Position numbers and translations under genes: made by a program
From: Priapulus caudatus
Lineage: Eukaryota > Priapulida > Priapulimorpha > Priapulimorphida > Priapulidae
Length of the DNA: 64,000 bases
Reading direction: 5' to 3'
Assembly: GCF_000485595.1 (NCBI RefSeq)
Contig: NW_014577061.1
Location: 492,824-556,823, forward strand
Shown: positions 14,495-27,500 of the stretch, piece after piece
How positions within the stretch are numbered: position 1 is the first letter of the stretch
Layout: the number at the start of each line of letters is the position of its first letter
Notes under the pieces: model-generated
Seen by the model: the letters and a program-made list of their open reading frames with translations, nothing else
Database searches by the model: none
Told to the model about the DNA's origin: nothing

Positions 14495-17400
14495 ACATGT
14501 GTCCTAAGTTTGTCGTGTCTCTCTCTTGCCACCGGCAGTCACCGCGACGGACGCCGACAGCTACCAGAACGGCAAGATCACGTACGAGCTGTCGGACACG
14601 CAGAACTTCACGATCCGCAACGAGGACGGAGCGATCCTCAGCAAGCGCAAGCTCGACTACGAGATCCCCGGCCACAAGTACGAGTTCCAGGTGATGGCGA
14701 GCGACAGCGGCACGCCGTCCAAGTCATCGCCGGCCGTCGTGCGCATCTTCATGAAGAATCAGAATGACGAGGCACCGAGGTGAGCGGCGGAGCGATGGCT
14801 CCCGTGAAGTCCGTTCGTCGATGTGTCGCTTCGTCCAGTTCTTCGCCCTTCCGATTTGATATCATCATTCCTTCCTTTCTTTCCGCATCTTTATGAAGAA
14901 TCAAAATGACGAGGCACCGAGGTAAGCGGCAGAGCAGTGGCTCCCGCACGCGCGTTTGTCATCATGATCTCGCTCTCCCACTCTCTCACCCTTCCCTTCT
15001 CTCTCTCTCTCTCTCCGATTTCCCTCTTTCACACCCTCTTTTTATGACCCTCATTACTTATTTTTCTCCGCCTATATCTCGTGCTCTTTTTCACTCTTCT
15101 GATGCTTTGATCCCCTTTTGGTTTCTTTTCTTGCCTCTTGATTTTCCATCCTGTAGGCACTAGAACGCATTGCGCTCCACGTATTGAACATGTTGTAACA
15201 CGAAGGCTTTGCGCTGCGTACTTGTCACGAAGTCCGTTCGTCGATGCATCGCTTCGCTTCGTGTGCCTCTTTTGCCTTCCAATTTTGCTCTCCGATCTTG
15301 AATGAATTTCCATTTTCATGAACTCTCCCCTTCATGAAGAATATCAGATTTGATCCTCTTTTGGTTTCTTTCTTGCCTGTCGTTCTCCATCCTTTAGGCA
15401 CTTTAACACATTGCGTTCTGAGTATTGAACATGACTTGCAACCCTTGCTCCACGCAGGTTCTCTCAGAGCGTCTACATCACAAACGTCGCCAAGGTGATC
15501 CTTTGATCCTCTTTTGGTTTCTTCCTTGCCTCTCGATCTCAATCCTTTAGGCACTCTGCGTGGCAGGCAACACACTGTGTTCTAAGTATTGAACACAACC
15601 CTTTACCCTTGCTCCACAGGTTCTCTCAGAGCGTCTACATCACGAACGTCGCCGAGGACGCGAAGCCCGGCGCGCTCGTCACGACGCTGAACGCCGTCGA
15701 CCCGGACGGTGACAAGGTCACCTACCAGTTCAAGGATGGCCAGCTGGAGTCGCGCGAGTTCAAGATCGACCCGCAGACGGGCGTGCTGCGGCTGAAGGAC
15801 TCGGACGTGTCGCTCAGCGAGCCCTACTACACGCTCAACGTCACGGCGAAGGACGACGGCTCGTGCTGCGCGGGCGACTCGCCCGAGCACTTCTCCGAGG
15901 CGCTCGTCACCGTGCGCGTCATCGACGTCAACAACAACAAGCCCGTCTTCCCCAACTGCACACTCTACCGGCCGAAGGTGCCCGAGAACTCGCCCGCGGG
16001 AACGTTCGTGCTGCAGGTACGTACGCGCGTGCGAGAGAGTGTGTGTGGGGACCGGTTTAAAATTCTACGGGTTGTTGTCCTACGTGTCGTTGGTCCTACG
16101 GATCGCTGGCCCGAATATATAAGGTGCCCGAGAACTCACCCGCGGGAACGTTCGTGCTGCAGGTACGTACGCGCGTGCGAGAGAGTGTGTGTGGGGACCG
16201 GTTTAAAATCCTACGGGTTGTTGTCCTACGTGTCGTTGGTCCTACGGATCGCTGGCCCGAATATATAAGGTGCCCGAGAACTCACCCGCGGGAACGTTCG
16301 TGCTGCAGGTACGTGCCTGCGTGCGAGAGTGTTTGGGGGACCGGTCTAAAATCCTACGGGTCGTTGGTCCTATGGGTCTATAATCCTACGGGTCGTTGGT
16401 CCTACAGAGAGGGGGAGAGAGCGAGAGAAAGAGAGAGAGACAGAAAAAGGGTGATATAAGCACGCTTGTGTGCAGCTCTACCCGTGTGCCGGTTCGCTCT
16501 CGCTACAGGGCACCCCGCGTGACGTTCTCTTGTTGTTCTGCGCAGGTGACGGCGACGGACGACGACACGGGCGACAACGGCCGCGTGCGATACAAGATCG
16601 AGTCGCGCGACACGGTGGCGCAGGAGCCGTTCCGCATCGACGAGGACACGGGCATCATCACGACGCGCATCCCGTTCGACCGCGAGGAGAAGAACCATCG
16701 ACAGATCACCGTGACGGCGACGGACAGGGCGCCGCGACAGCTCATCGGCGTCTGCACGTTCGTCGTCGATATAACGGGTTCGTCTGCGCTCGCGGCGTTT
16801 CGTCGCTGCCGGCGCATTTCGTAGTTTGCGTTCGGCTTCGGAGACGATTGCCGGAGAACGATTCGGTTCTTGTAATAATTCGGCATGTTCGTGGCATTCT
16901 TCAAGGCAATACTAGAACGGAGTAGCATTGTAGGTTTACTGGTTCGCCAAAGGGAGACCTCTGAATTTGAGCATGTGCAATCGAGTAGCTTGGGGGTGTA
17001 CGCCTTTCTCCTGTGTCATAATCATATGCACATGATATTAAATTATATATGGATAGGTAGATATAATATATGATATATAATATGGATATGGTATATATAG
17101 ATATATAGATATAAGATAGTGTTGCACTAAGAAATGATAAACAGAGGACTTGGCACAATCTCTGGTACTGAGCCCGTATGGTAGTGACGTCACATGTACA
17201 TGCGCTCCCAGCTTCTGACGGCTACTTTTCTGTCCCTTTGAAGATGACAATGACAACGAGCCGAAGTTCTCGTCGACCGAATACGACACGCCCGTGCCGG
17301 AGAGGTCAGAGGTCGGACGCAGCTTCCTCCGGGTCGCCGCGCAGGACGTGGACGTCGGGCAGAATGCCGAGATCGGCTACTCTCTCATCGACACGTCCGG

Positions 17401-19334
17401 TTTCTTCAGCATCAACCCGCAGACGGGCTGGATCTACGTGAAGCGCCCGCTCACTCAGGTACGTACGCGCTCCACCCAGGTACGCGCACCACCCAGGTAC
17501 GCACGCGCTCACTCAGGTACGCGCACCACCCAGGTACGCGCTCACTCAGGTACGCACACCACCCAGGTACGCACTCACTCAGGTACGCGCTCACTCAGGT
17601 ATGCACTCACTCAGGTGCGTGCACCACTCAGGTACGCGCTCACTCAGGTACGCGCATTACCCAGGGACAGGAATTGTCCTCGATCTGAGAAATTTCTCGG
17701 ATTTGACGGTCCCTGGGGTGTTGATTTTGTGAAACGTCTAAATTTGATGAGAAAGGGTTAGAGGGGCGGATAAGGTTAAGAATGTGATGAATTGTCCTCG
17801 GATCCGAGAAATTTCTCGGATTTGACAGTCCCTGGGGTCGATTTTGTGAAATGTCTGAATATGACGAGAAAGAATTTAGGGGGGTGGGGGGAGGTAAAGG
17901 GTAATAATGTAAAATCTGTATTTCAACTCTCAACAGTAGCTTTATTCAATAAGATTCCTCTCTGTTACATGTACACATAATGTGAGAATGTGTGTGTAAT
18001 ATAACAATAACACAAATGAGTTTGTAGTTATCAACAGGTAAAACACATTGTATTAGAAGTGCGTGAATAGTTGGCTTCCCCCCCCCCCGACTCGCGCCCT
18101 CCTGATTTTCTCTAAAAAATGAAATTCTTCATAATCATCCCTGGCTACTCAAGCTCGTAGCAGTGAAGGGGAAATTTAAGTGCGGGTTCTAATTTAGCCA
18201 CAGTGCTAATGCATTTTAATAATGAAATTATGTCAAATAATTTGCTAATGCTGTGTATGTTTTGTCGTGTGTTAACAATTTGCCAACACGTTGCTAACAA
18301 TGTGTAGATTAACAGCAAAACTTGTTTCTTAAAAATTAATTACAGTTATGGGCAGTTATTAAAAGTTTTGGGCATTATAATAATAATTATTATTATTATC
18401 ATCATCATCATCATTAATAATATCCGGTTTTAACGTGTGATGTGTGGTATGAGTAAAATATTAGCAACATACGTGCAAATTTAGAATTCAGTTTAAAGTT
18501 GTAAATGTCACGATGAGGAGCTGGGGTTAGCCGCTAGGGGATCTATAGGGGTCTTGCACCACTACAGAGGTGCTGCCCTACAGCAGCGACTTTTTCTAGC
18601 GGCTAACATCATTGTTTCACGTTTAATCTGCAGGTGAAGGAAGTGCAAGCGATCGCCGTGGCGACGGATAAAGGTGTGCCGGCGCGGTCGAGCAACGTGA
18701 AGATACGCATCGTCATCACTGATCGCACGGGGAGTAATCCACCGCAGTGGGTGGGGGCACCCTATCCACCGGTCTTCATCTCAGAAAACATCCCAGTTGG
18801 CAGTGAGGTGGCGACTATCAAGGCTCGGTCAGACTACTTTGCAGATCCCAGACTTCTGTACGACATCGTGCCCGGAAGTACGAGGTATGCGTGCCGCTCA
18901 TTAAGAACCGACGAGACCTATACTAGCTCATCTCTAGCCGGCGCTAACGATTTTCTTCTTTGCCGTAACGAGACCGAGAATACTAAGTGAAAGTGTTTTG
19001 TTTCACTGTTTAATTATGTGTTTAATTAAGTGGCAATGTGAGATGTGGATCAGGTGGCAATGGAAACTTGTAACCGCTGTCTGTAACTCTCCGTTAACTT
19101 GCGTTTTGTTACTTTACGTGTAAGTGCTGAATATCGGATTCTGCAAACAAGACATCTTTTAAGCATGGAATCACATCTTGGTGCATGTCCTTGTGCCTTT
19201 TAAATACTTTCTCGCATTTTCTCACATCATTTATAGCTCTGGCAGGTTGTTTAACGGCTAGGTGTGCGGGCCAATTTACATTTGCCACTCGGTTACCTGT
19301 GGCCAAACTCGTCATTGTAGCACTTGTTGTTAAA

Positions 19335-19398
<64 letters not shown>

Positions 19399-20607
19399 AA
19401 ATTACACCATTAGAGTGCTCATCGGCTGCCTCTGTCTTGTAGAGAGAAGAACTCTGAGCATCACTTCATCATGAGACCAGACTTCAAGGATGAGAATCAG
19501 GCTCACATTGTCGTCATTCGACCCCTGGACTACGAGAAAATGGCTGTTTTTAACCTGACCATCAGAGCAAAGGTAGATATATCTAGTAAATCACAGATAA
19601 CTTCGTATGGGGAGGGGGGGCGTACAACCGCACAACTGAGCCCTACAAAACAAATTAGTAAAGCTGATGATACACACACACGAATCTTTGATAGAATCCT
19701 CAGACGACTTGATTTTGCTTTCCAAAGCAGGGATTCATGAGCAGTTGTACACACTGACGTGTGTAAAAGAACACAATTTGTGTCCCTCGGCAGCTTGCGA
19801 CTTGGAAGATTGTTCTACTCACTCATATGCCTGCTAAGTTCCTGGCTAAACTCGTGTGTGTATCCTTGGCTTAAGACAACTATAGGGTAGCTAGGTAGAC
19901 AACAAGGTGAACAACGGGCAAACTAAGGAGCAACACGCATGCTTACTTTTTTGTGCTCCCAATATCTAGCCTTCTAACTGGTATTTTTAGCCTTCTAACT
20001 GGTATTTTTAGCCTTCTAACTGGTATCTATGGCTAGCTGACTAATATTTGTAGTCTATTGTCTCTAGTATTGTATCTAACTGATATTTACAATCATCTAA
20101 CTGGTATGAATATCTACCTATCTTGTGATTCTACAATTTCGCGAGTGGTTAATTTTGCTGTCGGTGAATTATGAATTATTCGGTATGAATTATTCGCATG
20201 TTGTGTTATTTTCGCGGTCGGGGACGCATTCGCAAAATTTGCGAAAATTAAACCACCGCGAAATATACAGCATATACAGTATCTGGTATGTATAGCCATT
20301 TCACTGGTATGTGTAGCCTATATATTATAACTTGTATTTCTACCCATATAACCATATATATTTGGTCTATTTCAGAATAATGCACAGGTGCAGCTGTCCA
20401 ACGTTACGTACCTCATCATCAACCTGCAGGATGAGAATGACAATGCGCCGCAGTTCACGCTTGACCCGTACCCAGCCAGTGTGCCAGAAGACTCGCCCAT
20501 AGGTACCTCTGTCATCCAGGTGAAAGCTGAAGACATCGACAGCCTAGGACCCAATAGTCACGTACGTAACACAGTTGGGCTGTGTGATGTGTTGGTGATA
20601 TTATGTG

Positions 20608-20653
<46 letters not shown>

Positions 20654-21492
20654 GCTAACTCATTAATGTAATTGTTACGAGAGTTTTCCATTGTTTTTCC
20701 CACTTTCATGATACCTATCGTTATTGCTTGAGTAACAGCAATTGTCTAGAGTAATGATGAAATGTCTTAGAACGTTCGTATTCACCAAAATATGCACGAT
20801 TACAACTTTTGTTTACTGATTTCGTTTCTGTTGCCATCTCTGGCTGCAGTAGAAAATAGTCGCACCGCGGCAGTTTTGGTCCGAGTGTAAACACAGAGGT
20901 TCAGACTAGCGTACGGGGAGTGTAATACTGATGCCCGGTGAAGAAACTGATCGCCAAGGCTCATTCGGAACCCTTTCCGACTCACATAGCTCTGGTTTGA
21001 CCAAAAACGTCTTCTTTTCTTCTCTGAACTCCAAAGTACACGCCCTACTGCTTCCATTGTTGTTTGATTTACATTCACACACATATACATGCCCTTTGTT
21101 TTAATTATGTGCACTTGTTGTGAAGGCGCCATTTGTGATTTTGTGAGTCGGCATACGATAAAATTTATTGCTGTTACGATGTGGTCAAATCCATTTTTCT
21201 ATGCTATAACTGCATAAAATCTTAGTGTTTTTAATGTTGGTGTAATCAGTGATATTTCCGCTGTCAGGTGAGACTATATTCAGCTATATTTAGTATTTCT
21301 GAGCAAAAATCTCGTAATAATCAGTTTAATGCATTTTAATATACGTACAAGGTCAATTTAGCATCTTCATAAAACTAATTAGTTTAAACGGGGTTTCTCA
21401 TTAAAACCCATATTATAATGCAGGATGAAGTTTGCAATGTATTGCCTTTTCTCTGAAATTATGCAATGACCAATTCCAATGTATACATGTGG

Positions 21493-21531
<39 letters not shown>

Positions 21532-24500
21532 GGTATATATAAGTGTATATATTGTTCCGAGCTATTTTCAGCGTGTTACCAGCATGTGTATAATAGATGT
21601 GTGTGTGTCTCTGGATTTAACGTAGCCTATGTTTGTTCCATGCAGGTTATCTATGAAATCATGAGGGATGGACCGACGGACGAGGGGAGAGCATTTTCGA
21701 TTGACTCGGAAAGTGGTATACTGAGAACGGCCGAAGAATTTGACAGAGAAAAGAAGCAGTTGTACCTGATTCGCGTGCTAGCAAAAGATAGAGCCCCCTC
21801 CACGTGGCCAAACAGGCAGGGCAGTCCGAATGAAGGTCAGAACTGGCGTGTAGTGGTGCCGTTTGTAAAATAATAGTTACCACTGGTCGTCGTTGGGTTT
21901 TTCGTTTCGGTCAGTGTCCGGTGGTCACATGTTCTGTCAGTTCACGGCAATGCTGAATAGACAATGGGTGTTTACATGTTCACACAGTGCCTACAGTGCT
22001 CATCCTCGAAGCGATGCGTGATACCATATTCTATTAATGTATGTTGTTTATATGAACGTGTTTTCAGTTGACATCGTTGTGTGAAACGGTTACCGTCAGA
22101 TTTCTCTTCTTGAAAAAATATTTTCATATTTTTCCCACCAGGTGGTGCTTACGTGCGTGTCATGGTGGAGGATGTGAACGATAACGTGCCATTCTTCAGT
22201 AAGAAACTCTTTGAGGCCGAGGTGAACGAGGATGCACCGAAGGGCACTATCGTCATCGAGGTCACCGCAAAAGATCGCGACGAAGGTGGGTCGATGCGGT
22301 GACGTGTACACACTTGCTCGTAATTCGATGTCATAAATTGGCCGATGAGACTGACAGACCTGAGATGATTATAAATTTGTGATGACCTTCAAATATCAAA
22401 TTTGATTCACCTATCGTATAATAGCTAGTGAAAATCATTTTCTGTGATAAAAAAAAAGGTAAGAAATGCTCGATTTAGGTAAACCTTTGATGTACACTTT
22501 TTATGTTTGTCTTTTTCCATGCACAACCTTGGTGCTGAATACAAAATGACGAGCATGCATTTGTTTCAGTTACACACTTGAGGTACCAGCTCACAACTGG
22601 AAACATAGGCGGTGTCTTTGATGTCAACAACGAAACGGGCGAGATAAGAGTGCAAGGAGAACTAGACTATGATGAAGGCATACAGGTAACACTCATAAGG
22701 TGTTGTTGTTGCTGTACTGCATGGCCGTGTGTGTATGGGTGCGTGTGTGGGTGGGTGCGTGTAGCGTGTGTGTGTGCATGTGTCTGCGGGTGTGTGTATA
22801 TATCTGTGCGTGTGTGTGTTTGTGTGAGGGTGTGTGCGTGTGTTTGCATGTGTGTCACGCGATCACCCTATTGGTGGATTGTGGTGGCGTATGAGGGGGG
22901 GGGGCTCTGGCTACTGGTTGTAGCTACTGCGAAAACATCCTGAGGTGGCCAAGGCAGGCTTGATGCTAAAAGCACAAATCTCTCAACAGTGCTGTATAGC
23001 AAGAGGTATGCACACAAGGTTATCAATCAAGCGCTGGTGCTTCAGATTTCTAATTCTAAACTTGATCTTGGAACACACTTATAATCGATGTCTTTCTCAA
23101 CGTTAACTGCGGCATTATTATGTACATGGTGTGATGAATGTTTAATGGCATTAATTAGTAGACCTAAGTGGCAATCGTTGGAATGCTGTCATGTTGTACA
23201 CGTGTGGCTACTTGCATTATATTGAGGGAGAGAGGCTCAAAATGTCAATTTCTAATTCTAATTAGAGGCAAGGGTAATTGCAAGATGCATACTGTTATCT
23301 CTTCCTCTCTCTCTCGCTCTCTTTCTCTCTCTCTCTCTCAATGTACACTGTGGCTTGAACTCAAACTGCTATGGTAGCAGTTTGAGTTCAAATGCTCGCG
23401 CACATCGGAGCACCTTATTGCTTTGTTTTGCACCATTCTAGGGGTGCTTCTTCCTGGTAAGTAGAACAAACATTTCCACCACCCGATCTGTATGTTCATT
23501 TTTTTCTTGTAATCACTAGCGACATCTGTAGGAGTGAAACCAGACTAACAGATCATGCGGCATCGTTTGTTTCAGTCACGTCCGATGCATGCACAGGCGC
23601 TTTGTGCAGACAGTTGTAATAAACTGGCAGGCTCCGTGCGTGATGCTTGCCAGCACCTGCCGCTGAGGCGCCCACAGTACTTCACCCTGCGGGCAATATT
23701 AGCGGCTATCGCAGAGCGGTTTTTTTTCGTCTTGCTACACGTAATGTCGTCGTTCGAAACGAACGTTCCAAAAAAAACGGGAACGATCGTGGAAAAAAAA
23801 CAGTTATCCAGTCAATGATCAGGATTTTGCGCAAAAGTATACACACCTTGTTTCGTAGCTGTGTTTCATACACTGCCCACCGCTAGGCTTGCACTGGTGC
23901 TGTTGCCCACTTGTGTGCCAGTGTGGCTGTGCATATCAGACACTGTCATGAGTGAGGTGCAGACGGGTGTTTGGTGATTGTGTCGAGTGCCTCGGAGAAC
24001 CAGCGCGGCTTGGATTTGTAACCGTAAAACCCCCAAACCCTTCAAAAACTCAACTAATCAATAATTACCTTGGCGTGCTGGTGCCCTGAGGCACATGACA
24101 TAGTCAACTTATGCTCATTTGCGATGGTGATTAATTCTGTATTACCTCATATATTCAGTCACCTGTATTATATATAAACACATGCACGGCTGCGCACACA
24201 CATACACACGTCGTATACTCATGCACACGCAGAAGTATACGTGCACGCACGCAGCCACAACACACACAAAATGCGCGCGTGTATATACAGAAATACACAC
24301 GCACGCGTGCGAATGTACAAACGTGCCTGCTCACTGCACAAGTGCGCGCATGCGCGCACTCATGCACGCACACGCGGGTACACAACTGAGCATGGCAGTG
24401 GCAAAACCTGGAACGGGCAAGTTTTGGGGAAGGGGAAAAAGAGCACACGCGAATTTCTGCTTTGCTTGCGTGTGTCGGAAGTCTGTTGGTGTATTCTGTG

Positions 24501-27500
24501 GCTGCTGATGGCATATGAGGCAGTAGTCGCACGCTGGCCTGTTAGTTGATTAGTCTGTGCATGGAGCATGTGTCTGAGATCTGTTTGATTGCCGGCACCT
24601 TCTTTTCTGGGTGGCAAAACTGCTTCTTGCTCTGACATCGTGTGTAAAGCTACTGCATTCGTGTGCTTGCTTTCAGCATGCGCACCGTGCTTTTGCGCTG
24701 CTAACTTCTTGCCAGTGTGGGTCTGGTCGCGTGTGTTTGAACTTGAACGTCTTTGGATAAGGGAAACCTGGGTAAACGTGGAGTCTTTAGTTCATCTTAC
24801 CATTCTGTCTTGCACGCTGTCTAGTAATGGTCGTTACTCGTTTCTTCTGTATTTATACATTTGGGGAGGTTTTTGCGGTGGGGAAAGGGAATGTGTGTCG
24901 GTTGGTGTGTGGGGTTGCATGTGTGCCTTAGCATACGTCATGCGAATCAGCAACTGTGACGTCACGTGTGATAATCGTATTATGAGATGTTACAAAGCTG
25001 TCATTCACTCGGCTGTCACTCGCTGGCATCATTGTTGCAGAATCCTGTGATTTGATTGGATATTTATTAGGCAAACTCGCGCGCGGCGGTTGGAAGTACA
25101 GGTTTCGAGTCGGTTTTACCCCGACTAGTGTTTCCCCCCGACTAGTGTAACCGTTTGCGAAATAAGCTTCACGTTTATTACTGTAGGTGGCGCTCTCAAC
25201 GCCGAGGTCTGTAACTACTGATCGCAGGCCAAGTTTTGTTTACGATGTCGTTTCGCCCGATCACTGTAACTGCCAGCCATATCGTTTTCACGAGTGTTCG
25301 TGATCGGATGGCAGTGCGCGGGACACGAAGAGTCTGACGTGAGTGTCCGCCCTGGCGGTGTTCGTCCTTGTGTAGATATACAACCTGACGCTGGTGGCAT
25401 CCGACGGCAAGAACGAGAACGAAACGCTGATCCGCATCTACGTGCGGGACGTCAACGACAACCGTCCGATCTTCCTCACGCCGCAGTACGAGGCCAACAT
25501 CCCCGAAGAGATGAAAGAGGGCCTGCCGAAGAAGATCCTCCAGGTAGGTGGTCGTGGGCTTCCTCTCTGGAAGGTACGGTCGTGGTCGTCCTCTACGGAG
25601 ATCCTCTACGGATGTCCTCCTGTCTCTCCTTGGCATCTCCTCCCAAATGCTGGGCATGGGCTTCCTTTGACTGCGGCATCTCCTCCTAAATGCTGGGCGT
25701 GGGCTTCCTTTACACAGCGTACAGATGACTGATTGTCGCATAAACGTGGTTCTGCATTTTTTGGTGGAGCAGTTTCTTCGTGAAGGATACAGTTTGGGAG
25801 CAGGGGAATGTGGCTTCTTTTTTTGGTGGAGCAGTTTCTTCGTGAAGAATACAGATTTTAGGGGGAAATGTGGTTTCTTAGGGGAAACTAGGTATCTTAG
25901 GTGGAACATGATTTTTTGTGGTACGCAGTTTTCGACGAGAACGGAATTCTTTGGGGGTATTAAATTTCTTGTGGTATTTCATGAAAAGCTATCAATATCT
26001 TTAACAGTCGGTGAGGATTTTGCCTTGCATGCTTGCCTACTCAGACATGACTTCACAAGACGATTGAACATCAGTCAGCAGTTAGGCCAGCTTGAACTAT
26101 ATATTCTGTAATGCGCTACATATAATAGTGTTGATTCAATGAAATACCTGTTTACATTAGATTAGAAACCTGCTGTCCTTGTTTAATTGTGGTGCGACCT
26201 CCTAATTCTCTTATGCTGTCTTCGGCAGGCGGTGGCAAGAACAGATACGGAGCAGCGCGTGTCAGAACCTTGATGACCTTTGACCGCGAAGTCACGAAGC
26301 AGTTCAAGGTTCCAATCGTCATGGCTGATAGCGGCAATCCTCAGATGACAGGAACGAACACGCTCACTATCACCATTGGCGACAAGAATGACAATCCCCA
26401 CTACGCTGGCATCAAGGACATCTTTGTGTTCAACTACAAAAGTGAGTTGCCCTTGACATTTCCCTTGCCCTTGGCTATTCGTAACCAACCTAACAAACTA
26501 AACTCTTTTTTTTATTGTATGTGAGGGTTTAGTTTCATAATTTTCTAATTTGTTCATCATTTCGTGTGTAGCAATGTTGGTAGAAAATTGATGAAATAAT
26601 GCACATTTTTGGTTGATCAGGAATTTTTCGAGCATACTGGATGATTGGTCTGATAAAAGGTTTAAGAGAAAATGCATAATTGAATGTAATTACAATGTCA
26701 TTTCCGATCTCGAATAACTTTGTTGTGAGTACATCAGATCTAATTTCGGAGTATGGGAGTGAGACAGTAATGGGGAGTTGTCTATGCAGATAACATGCCA
26801 GAGACAGTCATTGGGACAGTCTATGCAGAGGATAAGGATGACTGGGACTTCAGCGACAAAGAGTTTACCTTTGCAGAAGGTGTTCCCACCTACTTCAAAC
26901 TAGGAAACAATTCGGGTGATGTTATCATCAGGTATGTTAATGCTTGCAATGAACTTATAATCTTAATCTTATGATCAATGATCTTTAATGCTGCCTATAC
27001 CAAAATTCCCTATCATAGTTTTAAGAGAGTTTAGCAGTATCATGTCTTCTATGGATTCTGTAAGTAAAATAAGGTCTCTTGGAATGTTGCCTTATGTTAC
27101 AGATGTGTCAGGCAGGCAGACTACCTTGTATTCAATGCAGTCTTCCTTGATAGTCACAGCACCCTTATTTAGCATGATATATATTGTACACTAGACACTG
27201 CTACAGACCGTGATGAATTACTCCATATGAATCCAGATTTTTTACTGTGTAGATTTTATTTTTTTACTGTTTTATATTATTTGTTTAATTTAATTAACTA
27301 TTTAATTAATTTGTAAATTAATAACTGCCGCTGCTTCAGGAACAACACACCAGCTGGGAAATACTCGTTCAAGGTGAATGTCTACGATCGGGTGTTCAGC
27401 AAAAACGTAGTCTCTACTGTCAACGTCGAGGTGAAGGGCATCTGGGACGACGCGGTTTTTAACTCAGGGTCTGTGCGAATAACAGGTACGTACGATAAAT

